A stretch of DNA of 64,000 nucleotides, taken from assembly GCF_007559275.1 (NCBI RefSeq), contig NZ_VMHK01000001.1, positions 558,001 to 622,000 on the forward strand. The letters run 5' to 3'. The first letter of the stretch is position 1; every line of letters starts with the position of its first letter. A program made the translations under genes and the position numbers. This document shows positions 1 to 7,488 of this stretch, piece by piece. A model generated the notes under the pieces. That model ran no database searches and was not told the origin of the DNA. It saw only the letters and a list, made by a program, of their open reading frames with translations. This DNA is from Bifidobacterium apousia. GTDB lineage: Bacteria; Actinomycetota; Actinomycetes; Actinomycetales; Bifidobacteriaceae.

Positions 1-1
1 C

Positions 2-1150
2 CTCTTCGGTCCTACCCTGCCCTACCTGTTCAAGATCATCTCGGCCCGCATTCCTCTCTCCCTGCAGGTGCATCCCCTGGATTTCGAGGCTCGTGCCGGT
101 TTCAACCGTGAGAATGCCCAGGGGGTGCCTGACGAGGATCCGAGGCGCTCCTTTCACGACAGTCTGGCCAAGAACGAAATGGTGGTGGCCTTGGAGCCCT
201 TCCAGGCCTGTGTAGGCTTCGCGACCATTTCCACTCAGCTGACCCTTTTGCGTGCTGTGGATCATCCTCTGGCCGAGCTGATGACCCAGGCGCTGACCGC
301 CCGCACCTTCCACTTGGGCGTTCCGCCGGCCCGTTTCGCTTCGGCTGATGCCATGATGCCGGTCTCCTCTTTAATCTGGCCGGATTCTCGCCGACGTATT
401 TTCCGGGCCTTCCACGCCGCCGTGACTGCCGAGCCAGAGGCGGCCCGAGGCATGGAAGAAGCCTTGGAGGCTGCAGCTGGGCGGCTACATTCGAAACGAG
501 CGGGTGCCGTACTGAATCATGCCCTGTGTGCCGCGCGGGCTTTCCCGGAGGATCCGGCAGTGCTCTGTCTGCTCATGCTCAACCCTGTGGATCTGGAGGA
601 GGGCGATTCGGTCTATATTCCCGCCGGGACTCCTCACGCATACATCCACGGCACTGCTGCAGAGATCATGACCAACTCCGACAACGTGCTCAGGGCAGGC
701 ATGACCCCCAAGCATCGGGACATTCCCAACCTCCTGCATAGTTTGGACTGCCAGCCCTCGGCCCCTATTGACCCATCCAGCTCCATGATCGCCACCCTGA
801 TCATGCATAATATGGTGACCTACCGGCCCAAGATCAACGAGTACATGCTGGTCTACGGGCATGTGGAGGAGGGTGGCGCCACCTGGCCCCTGCTCAACAG
901 ACTTCAGCAGCGTTACGGGGATCTGATAGAGCGCCTAGGGCCTCGTCACCTGATGATTCCGCGCCGCGGGCCGCGCATCATCGTCTGTACTGACGGGCGA
1001 ATCCGTTGCGCAACCACCGACCAGTCCTGTGTACTGGATCAAGGACAGGCTCTCTTCATCCGCTCCCAAGACGGCCGTGTCGACATCACCATGCCTGAAG
1101 ATTCCGACGAAGCTGGCGGGTCCTTCCTCCTGGCTTCGACTCCGGTTTGA
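2..1150 (+). CDS. manA: Mannose-6-phosphate isomerase, class I (5' end outside window)
   Basis: The enzyme interconverts mannose 6-phosphate and fructose 6-phosphate in the cytoplasm and needs zinc. The reading frame is open from base 2, so the gene starts upstream of the window; about 380 C-terminal residues are visible. Family motifs can be read: LSLQVHP early on, where Gln and His are zinc ligands, then IPAGTPHAY with the third ligand, and ending the core EIMTNSDNVLRAG, which is typical of type I isomerases. The beta-barrel C-terminal part is complete and ends at a TGA. The GTG at 68 is internal to the conserved core and cannot be the true start. The next gene is 290 bases away and has its own promoter. 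Confidence 0.93.
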   Translation, partial: LFGPTLPYLFKIISARIPLSLQVHPLDFEARAGFNRENAQGVPDEDPRRSFHDSLAKNEMVVALEPFQACVGFATISTQLTLLRAVDHPLAELMTQALTARTFHLGVPPARFASADAMMPVSSLIWPDSRRRIFRAFHAAVTAEPEAARGMEEALEAAAGRLHSKRAGAVLNHALCAARAFPEDPAVLCLLMLNPVDLEEGDSVYIPAGTPHAYIHGTAAEIMTNSDNVLRAGMTPKHRDIPNLLHSLDCQPSAPIDPSSSMIATLIMHNMVTYRPKINEYMLVYGHVEEGGATWPLLNRLQQRYGDLIERLGPRHLMIPRRGPRIIVCTDGRIRCATTDQSCVLDQGQALFIRSQDGRVDITMPEDSDEAGGSFLLASTPV

Positions 1151-1236
1151 CCTCGTATGAGCCTGGTTCGCTCAGGGTGGACCAGGCGGGGTTTAAAACC
1201 GGGGGACACGCCGTGGCGGATTGCACGCATGCCGGT

Positions 1237-1266
1237 TTGCTCATGTCCGCCTTATGTCCGTATAAT
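1237..1266 (+). promoter_or_regulatory. Sigma-70-type promoter of the CHAP hydrolase gene
   Basis: TTGCTC at 1237-1242 and a perfect TATAAT at 1261-1266 are separated by 18 bases. Transcription would start near 1273, leaving a leader of about 170 bases before the ATG at 1444. The leader holds a small hairpin (CAGGTC/GGCCTG) but no riboswitch consensus that I recognise. Confidence 0.65.
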
Positions 1267-1443
1267 CCTAACGTATTCCGTGGTTGTCGAAGATGAGCGG
1301 CCACCGAAGCCATGCTTGAGTACACCAGTGTGGACAATTCAGGTCATTTGGCCTGAGTTCTCGCTTGCGTTATGGTGTTCCCTTGTGATGGTCCGTGATA
1401 CGGCACGAAAGTCGCGTCGGAACATAAACGGGAGTGATTCTAC

Positions 1444-2352
1444 ATGAAGCATGCTGCGCACAAGGCTTCGGCCACGCGGGGCGCAGGTGGCAGTTCGCCG
1501 ACCAGCCGATCGACGGGTGCAACCCGGGAGGCCGGCATTCAGGGCGTTGATGATGTCTTGGCGGCCAAGCTCAACGAGGTGGCCCCTCGAACCCGACGCT
1601 CTATCCGTTTGGCGGCCAAGGCCTCAGCCCGTCGCTCCCATATCATGACTGGTTCGGCCCTAACTGTCCTTGTCGGTGCGGCCGCTTCCTCAATGGCTGT
1701 TAACCAGGCTCGCGGCGACTGGTCCCTGCCTATGGCCGGCAGTGTCGCGATCAACCTTGTCACCCCCTCATCCTCCGCCGGCTACGCTGATGCCAGTGAC
1801 AGTTCAAGGGTCTCTCGCTCCGACTACCGCCAGCCCTTGCCGACGGCTTCACAGCGCAACGAGGGCAGTTGGGACCTGGGCGAATCGGCGCTCGATGCCG
1901 GGCAGATGTCCAAATCCTCGGCAAACAATCCGGCCGTGGCAGCGCTGATGGATGCCGACCGATCGGTTCTGCCGGCAGGGTTCAACCCCAACCATGCCAC
2001 GGGTGATGTGGGCAACGCCTACGAGTTCAGCCAGTGCACCTGGTGGGCCTATGTTCGTCGTCACCAGCTGGGTCTGCCGGTGGGCTCCCATATGGGCAAT
2101 GCCAAGGACTGGTCAGGCTCGGCCCGCACTTTAGGCTACTGGGTGGATGACACGCCGCGCAATGTCGGCGACATTGTGGTCTTCCAGGCCGGCCAGGAGG
2201 GTTCGGACTCCACTTACGGCCATGTGGCCATTGTAGAGAAGATCAATCCTGATGGCTCCATCGTCACCTCCGAGTGCGGCGCCGTGATGAACGGGAAGAC
2301 CTATTCCCGCACTCTGACGAATGTGCATGCTCTGCGCTATATCCATTACTGA
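1444..2352 (+). CDS. Secreted or membrane-anchored CHAP-domain peptidoglycan hydrolase
   Basis: The 302-residue protein carries a C-terminal CHAP (amidase/endopeptidase) domain, which cleaves peptidoglycan stem or cross-link peptides. Cys198 in QCTWWAYVRR and His260 in YGHVAIVEK are the expected catalytic pair. The N-terminus is odd: about 65 hydrophilic, Arg/Ser/Thr-rich residues precede a single hydrophobic segment (about residues 67-85), so this looks like a type II membrane anchor or a late signal peptide. A Ser/Asp-rich linker joins it to the enzyme domain. The start is supported by GGGAG eight bases upstream. Its CHAP domain closely resembles that of the hydrolase at 60344, and both proteins end in IHY. 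The next gene is also a wall hydrolase. Confidence 0.88.
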   Translation: MKHAAHKASATRGAGGSSPTSRSTGATREAGIQGVDDVLAAKLNEVAPRTRRSIRLAAKASARRSHIMTGSALTVLVGAAASSMAVNQARGDWSLPMAGSVAINLVTPSSSAGYADASDSSRVSRSDYRQPLPTASQRNEGSWDLGESALDAGQMSKSSANNPAVAALMDADRSVLPAGFNPNHATGDVGNAYEFSQCTWWAYVRRHQLGLPVGSHMGNAKDWSGSARTLGYWVDDTPRNVGDIVVFQAGQEGSDSTYGHVAIVEKINPDGSIVTSECGAVMNGKTYSRTLTNVHALRYIHY

Positions 2353-2407
2353 TCCTTGGTTGCGCGGATCGTGTTCCCCAAAGTTCATTGTTGTTCCCTA
2401 CACGTGA

Positions 2408-2413
2408 TAGAAT
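2408..2413 (+). promoter_or_regulatory. -10 hexamer for a probably leaderless NlpC/P60 mRNA
   Basis: TAGAAT ends eight bases before the ATG at 2422, and no Shine-Dalgarno sequence lies between them. A transcript starting at or next to the A of the ATG would be leaderless. No good -35 is visible. Confidence 0.5.
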
Positions 2414-2421
2414 TGTGCACG

Positions 2422-3135
2422 ATGAAAAAAACACGCAAGTATGTGAGCATGATGGCAGCGGCCACTATCTGTGGCACGCTCTTCATCGGTATACCCGCCG
2501 TGGCCCAGGCCAGTGATGGTAGTGAGGCCGTAGCCACTTCGTCGCGTTCATTCACCCCCGGCAGCAAGGTGCGTGCCGACCTGCTGACCGAATCGACAGC
2601 GACCACCGTCGAAAAGGACAGCCGCTGGGGCGGTATCGAGTCATTGAACGTCCCTGCCACCAAGTCCCAGGCCGAGAAGGACGCCGAGGCCAGAGCTCAG
2701 CAGGCCCAGGCGGCGGCCAGCCAGCGCCAGGCCGCGCAAGTCAGCCGCTCTGCTGCTCGTAGCGGTGCCGCTAGTAGAGTCGCTGACGTACCGGCCACCG
2801 GCACGGGTGCAGATGTGGTCAACTATGCCCTTCAGTTCCAGGGGATTCCCTATGTATGGGGAGGAACAGATCCTGCCACAGGCTTTGATTGCTCTGGATT
2901 TACCCAGTACGTGTTTGCCCACTTCGGCATTGGCCTGCCCCGCACAGCCGATGCTCAGGGTTCGATGGGTGTGCCGGTTACGGATCCGGCTCCTGGCGAC
3001 CTGATGGTAGCCCCCGATGGCAGCCATGTTGGCATCTACGTCGGCGGCGGACGCATGATCCACGCTCCGGCTCCCGGCCAGAGTGTCAAGGTTCAGGCGG
3101 TCTATCAGACTTTCAACTACCGTCGTCTGGTCTGA
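2422..3135 (+). CDS. Secreted NlpC/P60 peptidoglycan endopeptidase
   Basis: The 237-residue protein has a signal peptide (MKKTRKY, a hydrophobic core, then a cleavage region near AVAQA), an Ala/Gln-rich helical linker at about residues 75-115, and a C-terminal NlpC/P60 cysteine peptidase domain. Catalytic Cys157 lies in FDCSGFTQYVF and His202 in GSHVGIYVGGG. Such enzymes cut D-iGlu-diaminopimelate or equivalent stem-peptide bonds and act in cell separation. The frame stays open upstream to 2356, but the signal peptide and the -10 hexamer at 2408 favour the ATG at 2422. A strong terminator follows directly. Confidence 0.9.
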   Translation: MKKTRKYVSMMAAATICGTLFIGIPAVAQASDGSEAVATSSRSFTPGSKVRADLLTESTATTVEKDSRWGGIESLNVPATKSQAEKDAEARAQQAQAAASQRQAAQVSRSAARSGAASRVADVPATGTGADVVNYALQFQGIPYVWGGTDPATGFDCSGFTQYVFAHFGIGLPRTADAQGSMGVPVTDPAPGDLMVAPDGSHVGIYVGGGRMIHAPAPGQSVKVQAVYQTFNYRRLV

Positions 3136-3157
3136 GGCATAGGTTTTATGCAGCGTT

Positions 3158-3179
3158 AACGCCCCTACGGGGGCGTTTT
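3158..3179 (+). terminator. Rho-independent terminator after the NlpC/P60 gene
   Basis: AACGCCCC (3158-3165) pairs with GGGGCGTT (3170-3177) around a TACG loop, and the last arm runs into a T tract (3176-3179). It lies 22 bases after the stop codon. Confidence 0.85.
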
Positions 3180-3306
3180 GCATATATCAGAGTCGAGGTT
3201 TCTCGCGTGTTGGTCCTGGCAGACTTATTGATCAGACCTGCATGCGATATTCTGACAGAAGGAGCGGTGTCGGTTTGTCATCGCCAAGTGTAAAGGAGGT
3301 CGTCGG

Positions 3307-4353
3307 ATGAGCAACGACAAGGCTGTTCTGGTAGGCGTCGATGGCTCGGACGCCAGCTATAAGGCGGCGTGGTGGGCCGCCAACTACGCTAAGCATGCAG
3401 GGTTGACCCTGCAAATCGTCTGCGCCTATTCCCTTCCCTCGTACGCGGCCGTCTCTTTCGATGCGACGTATACCACCATGGGTGACGACGTGGCCGCTCA
3501 CAACGACGCCCAGGAGATCCTCTCCAAGGCCAAGGCCATTGCCGATGAGCAAGGTGTCAGTGCAGCCACGCTGATCGTTACGGGAGATCCCTCCTCGGTC
3601 TTCGTGGAGCTGAGCCGCAATTACCGGCTGATCGTCATCGGGAACCGGGGCAAGGGCGGCTTGGCCGAGCGACTGCTGGGAACTACCAGCTCCAGCCTGC
3701 CCGCTTATGCTTACTGCCCAATCGTGGTTGTTCCCTACACTGACGACGACGGCAATCTGATGCATCTGAGCAACGATATCAAGCGGGTCGCCGTGGGTTC
3801 CGACGAGTCCAAGTGGGGCCTCAAGGCCCTGCAGATAGCCGCCTCCTTTGCCGACAGCTGGGATGCCGAGCTGGATGTCATGTCTGCAGTGCCCAACATT
3901 TCCGGACTGACCGGTACGGGTTCGGCCGAGGAGCGCAGCGTCATGGATTCCTACCTGGATGACCTCAATACCCGAATCGCACCGCTTATGAAGACCTATC
4001 CGAATCTGCGCATCAACAAGACGGTGGTGCCGGGGTCGGCTGTGGAAGCGCTGACCCAGGCCAGCAAGACCCATGATGTGGTTGTGGTCGGCTCGCGTGG
4101 TCGCGGCGGCTTCACAGGGCTTCTGCTGGGGTCGACCAGCCAGGGGCTCCTGCAGCATGCAGTCAGCCCGGTCTACGTGGTGCCGCGCAAGTACGTGGAG
4201 GCCGAGGAGTCCGGGCTCAAGGCCGCAGCAGAGGCGGCGGAAAGCACGGATGTGGCTGAGATTACCGGCGTGGAGCGCATCTCCGTGGATTCAGCCAAGC
4301 CCGAGCAGCTGGCTGACCTGGAATCGACCATCGATCCCGAACACAAGGAGTAA
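3307..4353 (+). CDS. Tandem universal stress protein (two UspA domains)
   Basis: The 348-residue cytoplasmic protein has two UspA domains, at roughly residues 5-145 and 155-298. Each ends with the ATP-binding glycine motif of the ATP-type Usp class: GNRGKGGLAERLLG...S in the first and GSRGRGGFTGLLLGSTS in the second. A tail of about 45 residues rich in Ala and Glu follows. These proteins are linked to stress survival; the target is unknown. The start is well supported by AAAGGAGG at about 3293. The gene stands alone between two terminators. Confidence 0.92.
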   Translation: MSNDKAVLVGVDGSDASYKAAWWAANYAKHAGLTLQIVCAYSLPSYAAVSFDATYTTMGDDVAAHNDAQEILSKAKAIADEQGVSAATLIVTGDPSSVFVELSRNYRLIVIGNRGKGGLAERLLGTTSSSLPAYAYCPIVVVPYTDDDGNLMHLSNDIKRVAVGSDESKWGLKALQIAASFADSWDAELDVMSAVPNISGLTGTGSAEERSVMDSYLDDLNTRIAPLMKTYPNLRINKTVVPGSAVEALTQASKTHDVVVVGSRGRGGFTGLLLGSTSQGLLQHAVSPVYVVPRKYVEAEESGLKAAAEAAESTDVAEITGVERISVDSAKPEQLADLESTIDPEHKE

Positions 4354-4365
4354 GGGCAACGACAA

Positions 4366-4409
4366 GAGCGGGGATTCCCGAAGTTCCATGAACTCGGGTG
4401 TCCCCGCTC
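4366..4409. terminator. Bidirectional terminator between usp and osmC
   Basis: GAGCGGGGA (4366-4374) pairs with TCCCCGCTC (4401-4409) between two convergent genes. The inner CCCGAAGTT/AACTCGGG bases extend the stem imperfectly. There is no long T run on either side. Confidence 0.65.
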
Positions 4410-4424
4410 ATCTATGTTGCCGGC

Positions 4425-4838
4425 TCAGTGGCGAACCTTGACGGAGATCCTGACCGGGGTCTCCCGCTGATAGGTGTGTGCCACGGTGCAGGACTTGGCT
4501 ATATGGCGGCGGACCCGCTCCTCCAGCTTGTCGGCATCATCTTGGGCCAGCCTGGCAGAAGTGGCATCGACGTCCACCTGCTCGTCGAAGCTCAGGTAGG
4601 CGTCATCGTCGGCGTCATAGGTGCCGTCCACCACGATTTTCGCCCCCTTGCCCTTGCCCAGGGCGCTCTCCACGGCGAATTGGCTGGACAGGGCTCCGCA
4701 GGCAGCCAGAGCGATCTTCATCAGATCGCCGGGGTTGAACTGATCCTCGCCCTTGCCGAAGGTGATGTGAGCCCCATTGTCGCCATAGGCGTTCCAGGTG
4801 CCGTCCTTGTCGCGTTCGACCCAAAGTCTCTTGCCCAT
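4425..4838 (-). CDS. OsmC/Ohr-family peroxiredoxin
   Basis: The 137-residue cytoplasmic protein fits the OsmC family, thiol peroxidases that reduce organic hydroperoxides. The two redox cysteines expected for the family are present, in the ACGALSSQF helix and in the KSCTVAHTY segment. The ATG at 4838 is preferred over one at 4859 because AAGGAGG lies just upstream of it with correct spacing and the family homology begins at MGKRLWVERD. It is transcribed towards the usp gene and divergently from thyA. Whether it is OsmC or a general OsmC-like protein cannot be settled from the sequence. Confidence 0.85.
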   Translation of the reverse strand: MGKRLWVERDKDGTWNAYGDNGAHITFGKGEDQFNPGDLMKIALAACGALSSQFAVESALGKGKGAKIVVDGTYDADDDAYLSFDEQVDVDATSARLAQDDADKLEERVRRHIAKSCTVAHTYQRETPVRISVKVRH

Positions 4839-4969
4839 CTGTTCCTCCTTGTCCGGCACCCGCCCGGGTGCGTCATTCGGATCCGACCCTGTGGCCGGAC
4901 CTGCTCCTCCAATCTAACCCGGACAGCGCAATTCGTCACCGGGGCGCGCTCAGCTGACCGAGGACTTGA

Positions 4970-4975
4970 TAGTAT
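4970..4975 (+). promoter_or_regulatory. -10 hexamer for a leaderless thyA mRNA
   Basis: TAGTAT is followed by six bases and then the ATG of thyA at 4982, with no ribosome binding site between. The transcript would begin at the start codon. Confidence 0.55.
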
Positions 4976-4981
4976 GGCCGC

Positions 4982-5857
4982 ATGGCCTTGACTCCTGAAG
5001 AACTGCAACGTATTCGCACACGCATCCCCGAGCGTCCAGACTCGGACATTCCCACTCCCTATGAGGACCTGGTGCGCACCATCCTGCGCGAGGGCACCCT
5101 GAAGTCCGACAGGACGGGCACCGGGACCATATCGCTGTTCGGGAAGCAGATGCGCTTCGATCTGTCGCATTCCTTCCCGCTGATTACCACCAAGAAGGTC
5201 TACTTCCGGGGCATCGCCTACGAGCTGCTTTGGTTTCTCAAGGGGTCGCAGAATGTGCGTTGGCTGCAGGAAAACCGCGTGCACATCTGGGACGAGTGGG
5301 CCGACCCGGAAACCGGGGATCTGGGTCCGGTCTATGGAGTTCAGTGGCGCAGCTGGCCCGCTCCGACCCCCGAGGACCCCGATCGTACCATTGATCAGAT
5401 CGCCAAGGTGCTGGATCTGATACGCACCCACCCGGACTCCCGTCGAATGATCGTCACTGCTTGGAACCCAGCCCAGGTTGACAGCATGGCCCTGCCGCCC
5501 TGCCATGCGCTCTTCCAGTTCTATGTGGCCGACGGCAAACTGAGCTGCCAGCTCTATCAGCGTTCCTGCGACATGTTCCTGGGGGTGCCTTTCAACATCG
5601 CCTCCTACGCCCTGCTGACCCTGATGATGGCCCAGCAGGCAGGTCTTGAGCCTGGGGAGTTCGTCTGGACCGGTGGCGACTGCCACATCTACGACAACCA
5701 TGTGGAGCAGGTTCTGGAGCAGCTGTCACGCAAGCCCTATCCCTATCCGACCATGCGCATTCGCAAGGCCGATTCCATCTTCTCCTACCAGTACGAAGAC
5801 TTCGAGGTGGTGGACTATCACTGCCACCCCGCCATCAAGGCCCCTGTGGCGGTCTGA
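4982..5857 (+). CDS. thyA: Thymidylate synthase
   Basis: The enzyme methylates dUMP to dTMP using 5,10-methylenetetrahydrofolate, giving dihydrofolate. The 291-residue sequence is nearly end-to-end typical: [19 protein letters not shown] near the N-terminus, the catalytic Cys174 in [33 protein letters not shown] for dUMP and phosphate binding, and the C-terminal ending in a valine (KAPVAV). About 25 extra residues at the N-terminus compared with the 264-residue E. coli protein are normal in this group. It is followed 90 bases later by folA, which recycles the dihydrofolate it makes. Confidence 0.97.
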   Translation: MALTPEELQRIRTRIPERPDSDIPTPYEDLVRTILREGTLKSDRTGTGTISLFGKQMRFDLSHSFPLITTKKVYFRGIAYELLWFLKGSQNVRWLQENRVHIWDEWADPETGDLGPVYGVQWRSWPAPTPEDPDRTIDQIAKVLDLIRTHPDSRRMIVTAWNPAQVDSMALPPCHALFQFYVADGKLSCQLYQRSCDMFLGVPFNIASYALLTLMMAQQAGLEPGEFVWTGGDCHIYDNHVEQVLEQLSRKPYPYPTMRIRKADSIFSYQYEDFEVVDYHCHPAIKAPVAV

Positions 5858-5946
5858 TGGTGCGGTGAGCGGAATACGGGCACCGTCGGATCCGCAGATT
5901 AGAATGTACTCGTATATCTACTCGCTATGAGGAGTGAACACAACAG

Positions 5947-6615
5947 ATGGAGCATGACAATAGTCGAAGCGGCTATCACGAACCCGAGCCCGGTCAGGCC
6001 GGGCTTCTAGGTGATGAGGAATGGCGGCATCAGGAAGAAGAGATAGGCCGCCGCTCATCGGTCAATATGATCTGGGCGCAGGCGCAGGCCACTGACGGTC
6101 GGCGCGGCGCGATTGGTTACCACAACGCACTGCCCTGGCATCTGAGCGAGGACATGCGGCACTTCAAGGAGCTGACCGTCTCCCATCCGGTCATCATGGG
6201 GAGGCGGACCTGGGTCTCCATGGGGGAGCGGCCCCTGCCCAAGAGGGACAATATCATTCTGTCCAGTGATCCAGGGTTTCGGGCTCCAGGCGCCACGGTG
6301 GTATCTGCAGCTGACGATGCTCTGGAGCTGGCCAGGCAGGAGGCCATTCCCGACGATGGGATGGATCGCAGCGAAATCTGGGTCATCGGCGGCGCAGGGG
6401 TCTTTAGCACCTTCTTCCCGCTGGCTGATGCCGCCTACGTGACGGATCTGGATCTGCGGACTCCAGCTGATGTCTTTGTGCCTGATATGGAGGAGCTGGT
6501 CAGCAAGCGGTTCTGGCAGGTGCGCGACGAGAGCCAGTGGATGAACCCTGCCAAACCAGACCAGGCGGCTGCCATCCCGCGGTTCCGGTACATCACCTAT
6601 GGGAAGGTGCGTTGA
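5947..6615 (+). CDS. folA: Dihydrofolate reductase
   Basis: The enzyme reduces dihydrofolate to tetrahydrofolate with NADPH. The core from about residue 38 is typical: MIWAQAQ, the Met20-loop-like GYHNALPWHLSEDMRHFKELT, VIMGRRTW and the IWVIGGAGVF motif. A hydrophilic, Glu-rich extension of about 40 residues precedes the core. A start at the internal ATG 6067 would remove it, but that ATG has no ribosome binding site, whereas GAGGAG lies upstream of 5947, so the longer form is preferred. A separate -10 (TAGAAT near 5900) suggests its own promoter. Its stop overlaps the next start. Confidence 0.93.
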   Translation: MEHDNSRSGYHEPEPGQAGLLGDEEWRHQEEEIGRRSSVNMIWAQAQATDGRRGAIGYHNALPWHLSEDMRHFKELTVSHPVIMGRRTWVSMGERPLPKRDNIILSSDPGFRAPGATVVSAADDALELARQEAIPDDGMDRSEIWVIGGAGVFSTFFPLADAAYVTDLDLRTPADVFVPDMEELVSKRFWQVRDESQWMNPAKPDQAAAIPRFRYITYGKVR

Positions 6616-7154
6616 TGGGCCAGGATTCTGAAGGAAAGGCCTCACGGGGTCCCTACAACGTCATGACCGTCTGCACCGGCAACATCTGCCGGTCGCCCAT
6701 GGCTGAGGTCATTCTGCGCAAGTTCTTCCAAGACCGCGGACTGGATGAGGATCAGGTCAGGGTGGAATCCAGCGGAGTCAGTGACGAGGAGTTCGGCAAC
6801 CCCATAGATCGACGTGCTCAGAAAGTTCTGCGCGAGCGGGGCTATGAGGTGCCGGCTGACCACTTCGCCCACCGGATCACCCGGGAGGAGGCCGAAGATG
6901 CCGACCTGCTGCTGCCCATGACGGCCGACCATATGCGAGCCCTTCTCCGTCTGCTGCCCTCCGGCAAGCGATCCGCTGTTCACCTGTACCGCAGCTTCGA
7001 CCCGGACCTGCCCAAGCCGGCACCGGGTCGGGAGAGCCAAATCGACCTGGTTGACCCTTGGTATGGCGGCCCCCATGAGTTCGAGGTGGCCATCGATCAG
7101 ATCGAGCACACGGCGCCCTACATCGTCGACTGGGTGGTTAGGCAGCTGTCCTGA
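6615..7154 (+). CDS. Low-molecular-weight protein tyrosine phosphatase
   Basis: The 179-residue protein has the family P-loop CTGNICRS with nucleophile Cys20 and Arg26, and the general-acid aspartate in a DPW motif (VDPWYGG, about residue 138). The function in bifidobacteria is unknown; relatives dephosphorylate tyrosine kinases of polysaccharide export or host proteins. The ATG at 6615 overlaps the folA stop (TGATG), with GGAAGG just upstream, so translation is probably coupled. The frame is open further upstream inside folA but the motif position and overlap favour this start. Confidence 0.87.
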   Translation: MGQDSEGKASRGPYNVMTVCTGNICRSPMAEVILRKFFQDRGLDEDQVRVESSGVSDEEFGNPIDRRAQKVLRERGYEVPADHFAHRITREEAEDADLLLPMTADHMRALLRLLPSGKRSAVHLYRSFDPDLPKPAPGRESQIDLVDPWYGGPHEFEVAIDQIEHTAPYIVDWVVRQLS

Positions 7155-7176
7155 ACGATAGATGCATGAAATATCA

Positions 7177-7216
7177 ATTAAGCCCCTGGATTCCTCGAGA
7201 GTCTCAGGGGCTTAAT
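7177..7216. terminator. Terminator hairpin between the phosphatase gene and tRNA-Phe
   Basis: ATTAAGCCCCTG (7177-7188) pairs with CAGGGGCTTAAT (7205-7216), a 12-base-pair stem. It lies 23 bases after the plus-strand stop codon and directly after the 3' end of the minus-strand tRNA, so it probably ends both transcripts. Confidence 0.75.
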
Positions 7217-7219
7217 GGC

Positions 7220-7295
7220 TGGTGGCTCCGAGCGGGATCGAACCGTTGACCTAGCGATTTTCAGTCGCTCGCTCTACCAACTGAGCTACAGAGCC
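7220..7295 (-). tRNA. tRNA-Phe (anticodon GAA)
   Basis: The minus strand reads as a full cloverleaf of 76 bases with an encoded CCA. The acceptor GGCTCTG pairs with CGGAGCC (one G-U), the D arm is GCTC...GAGC, the anticodon loop is CTGAAAA with GAA, and the T arm carries GGTTCGATCC. It follows tRNA-Asp on the same strand and is probably cotranscribed with it. Confidence 0.95.
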
Positions 7296-7342
7296 ATGAA
7301 CAGTCGAAAAGACCCGGAAAGACCGGGCCAGACCATTCCCAG

Positions 7343-7416
7343 CGACTCCGGCCGGACTTGAACCGGTGACCTCCGCCGTGACAGGGCGGCGCTCTAACCA
7401 ACTGAGCTACGGAGCC
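7343..7416 (-). tRNA. tRNA-Asp (anticodon GUC)
   Basis: The minus strand gives a 74-base cloverleaf: acceptor GGCTCCG with CGGAGTC, anticodon loop CTGTCAC with GTC, T loop TTCAAGT, and discriminator G as expected for Asp. The CCA end is not encoded, unlike in the neighbouring tRNA-Phe gene. Confidence 0.95.
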
Positions 7417-7442
7417 GAGACTGCTTGAACAGCCAAGAGGAA

Positions 7443-7470
7443 AGTTTACATGAGCGCCGGAGGAATGCAA
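7443..7470 (-). promoter_or_regulatory. Promoter of the tRNA-Asp/tRNA-Phe unit
   Basis: On the minus strand TTGCAT (7470-7465) and TAAACT (7448-7443) are 16 bases apart, with the tRNA-Asp 5' end about 27 bases downstream of the -10. The -35 lies in the loop of a GCGCCGG/CCGGCGC hairpin (7454-7460 with 7474-7480) that follows galE and may end its transcript. Confidence 0.6.
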
Positions 7471-7488
7471 GCCCCGGCGCGTCGCTGC

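Noticed and set aside
1267-1443. c-di-AMP (ydaO-type) riboswitch before the CHAP hydrolase
   Set aside because: The long leader and wall-hydrolase target fit the idea, but the conserved GGGGAACC-like core is absent.
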